NCBI GenBank assembly: GCA_036873135.1
Contig: JAPTYO010000014.1
Span: forward strand, 21,536,952-21,600,951
DNA length: 64,000 nt
Reading direction: 5' to 3'
Source of the DNA: Clarkia xantiana subsp. parviflora
Taxonomy: Eukaryota > Streptophyta > Magnoliopsida > Myrtales > Onagraceae
The notes under the pieces were generated by a model, which had not been told where the DNA came from, ran no database searches, and saw only the letters and a program-made list of their open reading frames with translations. This document shows positions 34,704 to 44,464 of this stretch, piece by piece; positions within the stretch are counted from its first letter, which is position 1; each line of letters starts with the position of its first letter. The translations under genes and the position numbers were made by a program.

Positions 34704-36677
34704 ATGCGCAGAATTGCTTTCCATCTCCGCCATTACAGACCGTTCTCCTCCAAATCAGAAGCTCTCTACTCTTTCCTCGAACCGACGTTGTTCTCTGTCA
34801 AGAATTCGTCACCTACTCAACCAGTCGCCTCCCCGGACCTTGCGAGCTCACCGCAGGGGCGCCCAGAATCCCTAACCCTAGAAACCAAATCCACCCTCGA
34901 AACCACCCTCCATAAATCCATTATCACCAACGAAACGGATGAGGCGTGGAAGTCCTTCAAGGCGCTAACTTCCCACTCTGCCTTCCCTAGTAAGTCCCTT
35001 ACGAACTCCCTGATCTCGCACCTGTCCTCTCTCAGCGAGAACCATAATCTCAAAAGGGCTTTTGCTTCTACCATATATGTGATTGAGAAAGATCCCGATT
35101 TGATTGATTTCGGTACTGTTGTCACACTGTTGAACTCCATCAAGTGCGCTAATACACCCGCTCCTGCGTTTGCTTTGATCAAATCTATGTTCAAAAATAG
35201 ATTTTTTGTGCCATTTGAGCTTTGGGGCAATGTTCTTGTGGATATTAGCTCAAAGTGCGGCCATTTGGGTTCTTTCCTGCGGGTTTTTGAAGAGAGTTGT
35301 AGAATAGCCGTGGAAGAAAAGCTGGAATATATGAAACCGAACTTGGCTGCATGTAATGCAGCTCTGGAAGGATGCTGCCGGTCTCTTGAATCTGTGATGG
35401 AGGCAGATAAGGTTCTGGAGACGATGTCAGTATTGGGTATCAAGCCTGATGAATCAAGTTTCGGGTCCCTTGCTTATCTATATGCCATTAAGGGGCTTGA
35501 CGCAAAGATTGCTGAACTTGAAATATTGATGTCTGGTTTTGGTCTTTCAAATAAGACAGCCTTCTACAGCAACTTGATTTGTGGATACGTTAAAGTGGAC
35601 AGCTTAGAATCTGTTCTTGAGACTGTGCTGCGCTGTTTGAAAGAAGTAGATGGGTCTGGGCTGAGTTTTGCTGATGATATTTATTGTGAAATAGTGAAGG
35701 GTTTCCTCAAGAGTGGCAGTATTAAGGAATTATCAAGCTTGATTATCAATTCTCAGAAGCTGGAGACTAATGATTTAAGTAGTGTTGAGAGATCTGTTGG
35801 CTATGGTATTATTAATGCATGCATTGCTCTGGGTTATTCAGATAAAGTTCATAGCGTTCTTGATGAAATGAATATACAAGGAGGCTCTGCAGGACTTGGT
35901 GTTTACTTACCAATCCTAAAAGCCTACGGCAAGGAACATAGAACAGCTGAAGCTACACAGTTGGTGATGGATATCAGCGGTTCGGGTCTTCAATTGGATT
36001 TGGATACCTATGACATGCTGATAGAGTCTTCCATGTCAAACCAAGATTTCCAATCTGCATTTACATTGTTTAGAGACATGAGAGAAGCAAGGGTCCAGAA
36101 TTTGAAAGGCAGTTACTTAACCATAATGACGGGTTTAATGGAAAACCAGAGACCTGAGCTGATGGCAGCATTTCTAGATGAAGTTGTCGAGGACCCTCGA
36201 ATCGAAGTGGGGACCCACGACTGGAATTCGATCATCCATGCGTTTTGTAAAAGTGGACGGGTAGAAGATGCAATAAGAACTTTTAGAAGGATGACTTTCT
36301 TGCAGTTTGAACCGAACGACCAAACTTATTTGTCACTTATCAGTGGTTATGTCACCGGAGAGAAATACTTCAATGCTTTGATGTTGTGGAATGAGGTGAA
36401 GAGAAAGATTTCACCTGAGAAAGGAAAAGGAATTAAGTTTGATCACGGTCTGGTTGATGCATTTCTCTACGCGTTGGTTAAAGGTGGCTTCTTTGATGCG
36501 GTAATGCAAGTTGTGGATAAATCACAGGAGTTGAAGATCTTTGTTGACAAGTGGAGGTACAAGCAAGCATTCATGGAGAACCATAAGAAGCTCAAAGTGA
36601 ACAGGCTGAGAAAGAAGAACTTGAGAAAAATGGAGGCACTTGTGGCTTTCAAGAACTGGGCAGGTCTCAATGCATGA
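34704..36677 (+). CDS. Pentatricopeptide repeat protein, P-class, organellar (At4g17616-like)
   Basis: Intronless, 657 residues. The in-frame extension upstream starts with a non-ATG codon; the ATG at 34704 gives a basic, Ser-rich organelle-targeting start (MRRIAFHLRHYRPFSSK). Helix-turn-helix repeats of about 35 residues run from roughly residue 210 to 590. Examples are AACNAALEGCCRSLESVMEA, TYDMLIESSMSNQDFQSAFT and WNSIIHAFCKSGRVEDAIRT. No E, E+ or DYW extension is present, so an RNA-processing or stabilising role is more likely than editing. The C-terminus is basic (KKLKVNRLRKKNLRKM). The overall sequence resembles the conserved Arabidopsis At4g17616 group from memory. The frame is intact. 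Confidence 0.9.
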   Translation: MRRIAFHLRHYRPFSSKSEALYSFLEPTLFSVKNSSPTQPVASPDLASSPQGRPESLTLETKSTLETTLHKSIITNETDEAWKSFKALTSHSAFPSKSLTNSLISHLSSLSENHNLKRAFASTIYVIEKDPDLIDFGTVVTLLNSIKCANTPAPAFALIKSMFKNRFFVPFELWGNVLVDISSKCGHLGSFLRVFEESCRIAVEEKLEYMKPNLAACNAALEGCCRSLESVMEADKVLETMSVLGIKPDESSFGSLAYLYAIKGLDAKIAELEILMSGFGLSNKTAFYSNLICGYVKVDSLESVLETVLRCLKEVDGSGLSFADDIYCEIVKGFLKSGSIKELSSLIINSQKLETNDLSSVERSVGYGIINACIALGYSDKVHSVLDEMNIQGGSAGLGVYLPILKAYGKEHRTAEATQLVMDISGSGLQLDLDTYDMLIESSMSNQDFQSAFTLFRDMREARVQNLKGSYLTIMTGLMENQRPELMAAFLDEVVEDPRIEVGTHDWNSIIHAFCKSGRVEDAIRTFRRMTFLQFEPNDQTYLSLISGYVTGEKYFNALMLWNEVKRKISPEKGKGIKFDHGLVDAFLYALVKGGFFDAVMQVVDKSQELKIFVDKWRYKQAFMENHKKLKVNRLRKKNLRKMEALVAFKNWAGLNA

Positions 36678-37392
36678 ATCAAGTTCTGGCTGATTTAGAC
36701 TGAAATTCGTAACATCCCAAATGGTGTTAGTAACGGACTCGATCCATTATACAATCTATGTCGAGCTGTTTCAAATTATACACGACGTTGGAATTTGTTA
36801 TACAGCGCACATGTGAAGGAGGAAATTGGTAAAATTCAAATGGAGAGTGGGAAGTAGAGGCCTGAAATCGTGTTAACAGCATTCTTGAGCTATCTTTGAT
36901 CGAGAGAATGGAAGAAATCTGAAGAACGAGTGGAGGAGCAAGCAATTTATGGAACTTATGATGTATTCTCTTCTTAGCCGACAACTAAAGGAAAGATACA
37001 GCCTTGTATCTGGTATGTATGAATTGTCTGTTCTTGCTATGAAGAAATTTGATCAGTAAGAGCATCTTCATTCATAGTCACATTTTATGAAAGAAATCAT
37101 AAGTTTTTTGAATAATAAATACACAATGTTGGAAATATGATACACACTCATGCACTCTCTATAGTCTACTTCCCTAATAACTGTGTGGACCTAATTCACC
37201 ATGTGATTTCTGGTCTCATATCCTGTCCTTACCTGCAACTGTTATGGTTTCTTTCTTTCTTCTCTGTTTATTTTTTCTGGCCAAACTTCTCTGTGAAGTT
37301 TATTAATTGATGATAAAGATTTTAATTTTGTCAATAGTTTTATTCATCAATTTTTTCTCTATTCAAACTTGAAAAAATACGGCCTTTTTAGC
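36678..37392. other. Intergenic, 3' flank of PPR gene and promoter of next gene
   Basis: No gene seen. Probably the PPR 3' UTR followed by upstream sequence of the GUB_WAK gene. Confidence 0.5.
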
Positions 37393-37400
37393 TATAAATA
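37393..37400 (+). promoter_or_regulatory. TATA box of the GUB_WAK gene
   Basis: TATAAATA 171 bases upstream of the ATG, with CT-rich sequence after it. Confidence 0.65.
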
Positions 37401-37570
37401 ACCAAGAAAAGAGCTCTTCTTTTCATGAAAAAGGCAAGTGGAAAAAGTTTGAAAATATCACCTCCACCGAAAACAGCGTTCTTCCCTCCTTTCAATGCTC
37501 TCATTTTTCAACTTTCAAGAACAAACCATCTTCTCTCTAGGTGCCCTGTCCTCTTCCTACCTCACTAATT

Positions 37571-38727
37571 ATGTCTTCCTCTGATCTTTGGTTCCTGCTC
37601 CATCTGTGCCTCCTCCTTTGTAGGACCGCCATTGCTGCTCTTCCCATCGTTCCTATCAACAACAGCACTTGCCGCGACACCTGTGGTTCAATCCCTGTGA
37701 AGTTCCCCTTGGGCACCAGCTTCGGCTGTGGCCACCCCGACTTCGCCCAATACATATCATGCAGCAGCGCTGGATCACTTCAGTTCTCAACTGGCACCGG
37801 AGTTTTCGACATTTCCTCAATCGATTATGACAGCAGCACCATGATTCTAACCGACCCTCTAATGTCCACTTGCAGCTCTATGCAGAACTCAGGCAGCTTC
37901 CTCCTCGACCCAGACAGCCCCTTCACATTGACCGAAAACAACATCTTTGTTCTCCTAGGATGCTCAAGAACATCTCCTGTGTTTGACCCGTATGTGGATC
38001 TCTGCAGCACCGGGTCGGGATCCCGAATCTGTAGAGGCCTCTATTCATGTAAGGCTGTAACTGGTATCGGGCTGCAACAGAATGCAGCTCCCTCAACTTG
38101 TTGTGTATATGAATCGCCGTCTGGGTTCAGCTCGGGAGGTTACTCATTGGATGTCCAGAAACTGCAGTGTTCGTCTTATTCTGCATTGTACGGGTTTGGA
38201 GACGATGCAGGGGACCCGATGAAGTGGAATTTCGGGATTTCGCTAAGGTATAACGATACGTATTACACGGATTCATGCAAAAACTGCGAATCGAGTGGTG
38301 GAGTTTGTGGATTTGCAGGGTTAGATGAGTCATTTACTTGTCTTTGCCAGAGTGGTATGAACAGCACTAACAATTGCCTTGGAAGAGGTATACAAAATCA
38401 TCCATTTTATCTGCACATCATCATTTGAATTACTCGCTTTGTTGAAAATACTTGTGTTATGAGCAGGTTCTGCTTGGAGGAGTGGGACATGGAGATTTAC
38501 AAGTCAAACCCAAATCACTGTCACAGGTACAGAAATCTGCTCTTGGTTCAACTTCTTTCCAAGTGCATACACCATTCTTAAAGCTTGATCTTTTAATGGT
38601 AGAATCAAACATGTTCGTTATTTACAGCAAATATGTTTCTTACACTTTGTTATTCCCTTCACCTGACATTGTCTGAATCTTAATTGCAGGACTAATGCTC
38701 CTGCTGCTGCTTTCATTGCTCAACTAG
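37571..38727 (+). CDS. GUB_WAK-domain secreted protein without kinase, GPI-anchor-like
   Basis: Exons 37571-38387, 38467-38526 and 38690-38727, all GT-AG; 304 residues. The first ATG in frame starts a signal peptide (MSSSDLWFLLHLCLLLCRTA). The galacturonan-binding WAK-type domain follows (STCRDTCGSIPVKFPLGTSF, FGCGHPDF; about residues 30-130). A Cys-rich WAK-associated domain ends in CKNCESSGGVCGF and FTCLCQSGMNSTNNC (residues 240-275). Where receptor kinases would have a transmembrane helix and kinase, exons two and three add only a short spacer and a hydrophobic end (GLMLLLLLSLLN), like a GPI signal. It is likely a wall-associated, pectin-binding protein at the cell surface. It converges with MinE downstream (231 bases between stops). 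Confidence 0.85.
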
Positions 38728-39037
38728 GGTTAATGATGTTTTGAGACATAATATTTCCTGCTTAGGCTATTAGATCATCTTGGTGGTATTGATGCTTCAT
38801 AAACTGTAATCAAATGCATTTCAAGCATCATAAATTAGATTAAATCAATACTAACTTGTCTTAAGGCTTAAAATGTGGTTCACATATATACAGAGAACAT
38901 GGAACCTTGCAAACAATACTTGGCACCCATACAATATCCAATCATTCTTTTCTCAAGCTCAAAAAGGTGAAGCATTTTCATCGGGAACAAAGAAATCGAA
39001 TGTCACATCAACCGAACCTGATACCTCACCTTTGTCT

Positions 39038-39368
39038 TGTGAAGATATTGGGCCAAACTGGATGGTGGTGAAGTTGGGCTCGTGTGACCAAAGTGGGCTG
39101 GAGTTTGTGTTTTGTCTTGGGCTTCTTTTTTGTTGATTATTTCGGTTTGGACTTGGTTGTAATCTTTTGTTTGTTTCTGGACTAAGTTCCTTCATTGTAT
39201 GAATTGTGGGGTAAAACTGAGAATTAATTTCTTGGTTTCCCTTAGTGTTATTAAGGTGAGGTATGGCCAGATGAAGGAACCCATACCAATGATCCGCAAG
39301 TCTGTTTGTCTTCTTCACTTTCTCTCTCGACAAAATTAGGGTTTCACTTCTAGGGTTAGAGTTTATCA
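39038..39368 (+). repeat. 5' LTR of the MinE copia element
   Basis: 331 bp, direct repeat of 44134-44464, no difference noticed. Confidence 0.96.
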
Positions 39369-39380
39369 TGGTATCAGAGC
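39369..39380 (+). other. Primer-binding site, initiator tRNA-Met type
   Basis: TGGTATCAGAGC, complementary to the 3' end of plant initiator tRNA-Met, adjoining the LTR without spacer. Confidence 0.92.
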
Positions 39381-39590
39381 TTGCAAGTCCTTCTTGCAAG
39401 ACGATCCTGCGGAGTTTTGCTGCGATTTCATTCCTTCATCATATCTAGTTGATTTCTGGTGTGCCTGTTACGCCCCGACGTTTTCCCTTCCTTCGTTGCG
39501 AAGTGACGATTCGTCTTCACTCCGCTTCGAACTTCGCTGTTGTTCCCCTTCTTTGATCGGAGGCCTTCTTTCTTGGCAAACGAATCGAAG

Positions 39591-42500
39591 ATGACGGAAC
39601 CTTCAGAATCTTCAGACGTCGAAGGCAATACGGTTATGGATTTTTCCAAAGAGGTTCATCCTTTCCACCCTCTCTTCTTGCACACTTCTGATAATCCCGG
39701 ACAAAGCCTTATCTCCTTGAGGCTCACCGGATCTGAGAATTATCGGAAGTGGAGCCGTGGTATGCAGATTATTTTGCTTGGTAAAAACAAGCTTGGCTTT
39801 GTTACTGGTTCTTGTGTTTGTGATGCTTATGATGAGAAGCTCCATCCTCTTTGGGAGCGTTGCGATGCTGTTGTGCGTGGTTGGATTATCAATTCGATTT
39901 CTGATGATATTTCTGATGGAGTCATGTATTTGGATACTGCTTTTCTTGTTTGGAAGGAATTGCAGGAAAGATTTGACAAAATGAATGGATCTAGGATCTA
40001 TCAGTTGCATCGTGAAATAGTTACTGCTCACCAAGGCACTGATTCTGTCTCAGTTTTTTTCACTAAACTCAAAAATCTTTGGACTGAGTATGATTCAGCT
40101 GCCTCTTTACCCCATATTCCTGGTGACATTTTCAAAAGACACCTAGATCACAAGAACAATGAGCGTCTTTTTCAATTACTGATGGGCCTTAATGATAGTT
40201 TTTCCAATGTTAGAAGTAACCTCCTGCTCTGGACTCCTCTTCCCTCTTTAAACCAGGCCTACAATGTTCTCCTCCAAGAAGAGAGCCAGAGAGATGTTAC
40301 TGCTTCTTTTTCTATGCCTGATGGAAACTCTTTTACTGTCAAGTCTTCTGGCCCAAATGAGGTAAAGCCTAAGAGATCTGGTAACCCTAATCTGGAATGT
40401 GACTTTTGTAAAAAGAGGGGCCATACTTCTGATCGTTGTTATGCTAAGGGATGTGAGTTCTGTCAAAAGAAAGGGCATGTGAAGGATAACTGTTTTAAAC
40501 TCAAAGAGCTGATCAAAGCTAAAGCTGTTTTAGCCAAAGCCAACTCTGTTGGACTCAATGACCTTTCTGATGATCTTGCTGGCATGATTGAACCTGTGTC
40601 CAAGCCTTCTGTGCAGGGAAATGTCATGTTAACCAGTGAGCAGTTTGACAAGCTCTTCCAAAGGTCAGGAGGCAGTGGGAACCCTAGTGCTGCCACTGCA
40701 ATCACCTCTGGTGAGGGCCAAGTTCATGCTGCAGGTATGACTACTTCCTCTGTATCTTGTAATATTTCTAATGATTGGATCTTAGACACTGGTGCTAGCA
40801 ATCATATGACTAGGAATCTGTGTTGGCTTTGCAACTACAAACCTGTTTCCAATGTTAAAGTTCAACTACCTAATGGCACTACTATTCTTGCTGCTGGTAT
40901 TGGTGATTTTAAGTTTTCTGAAAACAAAATACTGAGGAACATTTTACATCTTCCAGAATTCAAGTATAATTTGATATCTGTTTCTCAGTTAACGAAAGAT
41001 CTGAATTGCTCTGCCATATTTTCAAAAAACAATGTCATTATGCAGGACCTCTCAAGTGGGAGGGTCTTGGCAAATGGTAGAGAAAATTCAGGATTATATC
41101 TTCTCAACAGCAGCAATGAAGACTCTTCCATTAGGGCCTTTAATGTTTTCAATAAACAGAATGCTATGTTGTGGCATCAGCGTTTTGGACATGCTTCTAT
41201 TCAGTCTTTACATCATATTGATTCTCTTGGCAATTTACAGAATAAGAACCTTGATATTAATGATTGCAACATTTGTCCTCTGGCTAAACTCACTAGATTT
41301 CCTTTTCCCCTGTCTGATAAAAGAGCAGATGCTATATTTGACCTAGTCCATTGTGATGTTTGGGGACCTTATAGATGTGCCACCTATGATAATAAAAGAT
41401 TTTTCTTAACTATTGTGGATGATCACTCAAGAGTCACTTGGGTTTATTTGATGCAATTCAAACATATGGTGGCTGAAATCTTAAAGAATTTTTTTGAAAT
41501 GGTAAGCACTCAGTTTCATAAGAGGATCAAAGTGTTTAGAACAGATAATGGGGGTGAGTTTCTCAATGATCACTTAACCTCTTTCTTTAATTCTAAAGGA
41601 GTGCTTCACCAAACTTCTTGTTCCCACACACCACAACAAAATGGCAGGGTTGAGAGGAAACATAGACACATTTTAGAAATTGCTAGAGCTCTGAAATTTC
41701 AAGGTTCTATTCCGGACAAATTTTGGGGTCACTGTATTTTGACAGCTTGTTATCTCATTAATCTGATGCCTACTAAGATTTTGAATTTCAAATCCCCTTT
41801 GGAAATTCTGACTGGTTCTAAACCAGATATTGGCCACTTAAAAGTTTTTGGTTGTTTATCTTATGCTAAGAGATTACAGGGTTCAGATAAGTTTGGTGCT
41901 AGGGCAATTGTTTCCATTTTCATGGGTTACTCTGAAACCCAAAAGGGTTATAGGCTTTATGATCTTCATAACAAAAAGTTTTTTGTCAGCAGAGATGTTA
42001 AGTTTGTAGAAAATGTTTTCCCTTTTGCAAGCACCAACACAAATCTGTTACCTTTTTTCAATGATGATTGGCAAACAACCAGTGTTACAAATGATGATCA
42101 TTTACCTGATGTATCTGAGAGCAATGTTCTTCCTAATGATGATTATTTACCTGATATATCTGAGAATAGGGCTCTTTCTAATGACCCTTCCCCATCTGAC
42201 CCTGATATAGATGATAAACTGAATGATGATGACAATGGTACATTGAATTCTGACAGTTTCAGTGATAATAATCTTGATATTGATGATGTACATGAGGTTC
42301 CCTTACCAATCCCCAGAAGGTCAGGCAGAGATAGAAGGCCCCCTGTCAGATTGGATGACTATGTGGCAACTACCTCTACCACCTCTACTCCTTATCCTCT
42401 TAGCAACTATTTCAGTTATGATCATATCAGTTCTGATTATAAATGTTATCTGACAAACATTTCTAGATTGGTAGAACCAACATCTTTTGCAGAGGCTAAG

Positions 42501-44069
42501 GAGGATCCTAACTGGGTGAAAGCAATGCAAGAGGAGATAGCTGCTCTAGAACAGAATGATACATGGGAACTCATGCATCTCCCTGTTGGTAAGAAAGCTA
42601 TAGACTGTAAGTGGGTTTTTAAACTGAAATATAATTCTGATGGCTCTCTTGAACGTTATAAAGCTAGGTTAGTAGCTAAGGGGTACAAACAGAAACATGG
42701 AATTGACTATTTTGAGACCTTTTCCCCTGTGGTAAAAATGAATACTGTTCGTACAATTCTTTCCCTTGCTGCCATTCATAGCTGGCCTCTTTATCAGATG
42801 GATGTTTTCAATGCTTTCTTACAAGGTGATCTTTCTGAAGAAGTTTATATGTTTTTGCCTGAGGGTTTTCGTAATCAGGGGGAGAATAGTGATAAATTAG
42901 TATGCAGATTACGAAAATCCCTTTATGGCCTTAAACAAGCCTCTAGGCAATGGAATATTAAACTAACTGAATCCTTATCTCTTGCTGGTTATAAACAATC
43001 TTTATATGACTACTCCCTTTTCACAAAGAGGGATGGGGATCAGTTAGTAGTCTTATTGGTTTACGTTGATGATCTCCTCATCACTGGTAACAGTGAAAAG
43101 TTGATCAATGAATTGAAATATGTTCTGCAATCTAGTTTCAAAATGAAGGATTTGGGAGAGCTACAATATTTCTTAGGCATTGAGATTGCTAGGTCTGAGA
43201 AGGGTTTAGTTTTATGTCAGAGAAAGTATTCACTGGATTTAATTTCAGAGGCTGGATTAGGTGGTGCTAAACCATCCAAAACCCCTATGGAATTTAAATT
43301 GCAGTTGACTACTAAGAATTATGATGACCATCTCAATATTAACCAGCATGATCATGTCCTAAATGATGAGTCTTCTTTTAGAAGACTGATAGGCAAGCTT
43401 TTATACCTTACCTTAACACGTCCTGATATTTCTTTTGCTGTGCAGCATTTAAGTCAGTTTCTGAATAAGCCAAAACAATCTCATATGGATGCTGCCATTC
43501 GTGTTATTAGGTATTTGAAAGGTGAGCCTGGTAAAGGCATTTTGTTATCTGCCTATAGTAAACCTGTTTTAGTTGCCTATGGGGATTCTGATTGGGGCAA
43601 CTGTCTTGAAAGTAGAAGATCTCTGACAGGATATTGTGTTAAAATGGGTGATTCTTTGATTTCTTGGAAGGTGAAAAAGCATGATACTGTGTCTAAATCG
43701 TCAGCTGAGGCAGAGTATAGGGCAATAGGCCATACTGTTTCTGAGATTGTATGGCTTAGGGGTTTGCTGGCAGAACTAGGTTTTGCTCAAACTGTTCCTT
43801 CTTTGCTTCACTGTGACAATAAGGCTGCTATTCAGATTTCTAAGAATCCTATTTTTCATGAGAGAACCAAGCATATCGAGATTGACTGTCATTTTTCTAG
43901 ACAACATGTTTTGGATAATTCTGTTCAGTTAATGCATATCAAGACAGGTGAGCAGGTTGCTGATATTTTTACTAAGGCTTTGGGTACAAAGGAGCATCGT
44001 TATCTTAAGGCCAAGTTAGGGATGCAGAATATCTTTCTTGGGGATGTTGTGATTGATGATCAGCCCTAA
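39591..44069 (+). CDS. Copia Gag-Pol polyprotein, intact
   Basis: 1,492 residues from the first in-frame ATG (39591); the frame upstream starts at a non-ATG codon. Order: the copia Gag N-terminus (LTGSENYRKWSRGMQIILLG), two CCHC-like knuckles (CDFCKKRGHTSDRC and CEFCQKKGHVKDNC, residues 270-300), protease WILDTGASNHM (near 397), pre-integrase HQRFGHAS...CNICPLAK (near 530), integrase with VHCDVWGPY, VDDHSR and DNGGEF (585-700), reverse transcriptase with YVDDLLITGN (near 1158), and RNase H with SSAEAEYRA and ADIFTKAL (1370-1460). All catalytic motifs look intact and no stop interrupts. It is probably competent for transposition. Confidence 0.95.
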   Translation: MTEPSESSDVEGNTVMDFSKEVHPFHPLFLHTSDNPGQSLISLRLTGSENYRKWSRGMQIILLGKNKLGFVTGSCVCDAYDEKLHPLWERCDAVVRGWIINSISDDISDGVMYLDTAFLVWKELQERFDKMNGSRIYQLHREIVTAHQGTDSVSVFFTKLKNLWTEYDSAASLPHIPGDIFKRHLDHKNNERLFQLLMGLNDSFSNVRSNLLLWTPLPSLNQAYNVLLQEESQRDVTASFSMPDGNSFTVKSSGPNEVKPKRSGNPNLECDFCKKRGHTSDRCYAKGCEFCQKKGHVKDNCFKLKELIKAKAVLAKANSVGLNDLSDDLAGMIEPVSKPSVQGNVMLTSEQFDKLFQRSGGSGNPSAATAITSGEGQVHAAGMTTSSVSCNISNDWILDTGASNHMTRNLCWLCNYKPVSNVKVQLPNGTTILAAGIGDFKFSENKILRNILHLPEFKYNLISVSQLTKDLNCSAIFSKNNVIMQDLSSGRVLANGRENSGLYLLNSSNEDSSIRAFNVFNKQNAMLWHQRFGHASIQSLHHIDSLGNLQNKNLDINDCNICPLAKLTRFPFPLSDKRADAIFDLVHCDVWGPYRCATYDNKRFFLTIVDDHSRVTWVYLMQFKHMVAEILKNFFEMVSTQFHKRIKVFRTDNGGEFLNDHLTSFFNSKGVLHQTSCSHTPQQNGRVERKHRHILEIARALKFQGSIPDKFWGHCILTACYLINLMPTKILNFKSPLEILTGSKPDIGHLKVFGCLSYAKRLQGSDKFGARAIVSIFMGYSETQKGYRLYDLHNKKFFVSRDVKFVENVFPFASTNTNLLPFFNDDWQTTSVTNDDHLPDVSESNVLPNDDYLPDISENRALSNDPSPSDPDIDDKLNDDDNGTLNSDSFSDNNLDIDDVHEVPLPIPRRSGRDRRPPVRLDDYVATTSTTSTPYPLSNYFSYDHISSDYKCYLTNISRLVEPTSFAEAKEDPNWVKAMQEEIAALEQNDTWELMHLPVGKKAIDCKWVFKLKYNSDGSLERYKARLVAKGYKQKHGIDYFETFSPVVKMNTVRTILSLAAIHSWPLYQMDVFNAFLQGDLSEEVYMFLPEGFRNQGENSDKLVCRLRKSLYGLKQASRQWNIKLTESLSLAGYKQSLYDYSLFTKRDGDQLVVLLVYVDDLLITGNSEKLINELKYVLQSSFKMKDLGELQYFLGIEIARSEKGLVLCQRKYSLDLISEAGLGGAKPSKTPMEFKLQLTTKNYDDHLNINQHDHVLNDESSFRRLIGKLLYLTLTRPDISFAVQHLSQFLNKPKQSHMDAAIRVIRYLKGEPGKGILLSAYSKPVLVAYGDSDWGNCLESRRSLTGYCVKMGDSLISWKVKKHDTVSKSSAEAEYRAIGHTVSEIVWLRGLLAELGFAQTVPSLLHCDNKAAIQISKNPIFHERTKHIEIDCHFSRQHVLDNSVQLMHIKTGEQVADIFTKALGTKEHRYLKAKLGMQNIFLGDVVIDDQP

Positions 44070-44133
44070 GAGGTTGTTTTTGCAGTTTTGATTGTTTTGT
44101 TTTCAGGTTTGGTGAATCCAGTTTGAGGGGGAG

Positions 44134-44464
44134 TGTGAAGATATTGGGCCAAACTGGATGGTGGTGAAGTTGGGCTCGTGTGACCAAAGTGGGCTGGAGT
44201 TTGTGTTTTGTCTTGGGCTTCTTTTTTGTTGATTATTTCGGTTTGGACTTGGTTGTAATCTTTTGTTTGTTTCTGGACTAAGTTCCTTCATTGTATGAAT
44301 TGTGGGGTAAAACTGAGAATTAATTTCTTGGTTTCCCTTAGTGTTATTAAGGTGAGGTATGGCCAGATGAAGGAACCCATACCAATGATCCGCAAGTCTG
44401 TTTGTCTTCTTCACTTTCTCTCTCGACAAAATTAGGGTTTCACTTCTAGGGTTAGAGTTTATCA
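44134..44464 (+). repeat. 3' LTR of the MinE copia element
   Basis: 331 bp. On its antisense strand a frame entering from MinE exon 2 stays open across the whole LTR. Confidence 0.96.

Larger units (their letters stand above)
39038..44464 (+). mobile_element. Complete, very young Ty1/copia retrotransposon inside MinE
   Basis: 331-bp LTRs at 39038-39368 and 44134-44464 start TGTGAAGATATTGG and end TTATCA. They look identical by eye. The 5-bp target duplication TGTCT flanks the element (39033-39037 and 44465-44469). The primer site TGGTATCAGAGC begins directly at the LTR edge (39369-39380), and the polypurine tract GAGGGGGAG ends at 44133. One uninterrupted gag-pol frame fills the interior. 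All parts needed for autonomous transposition appear present. Confidence 0.97.
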
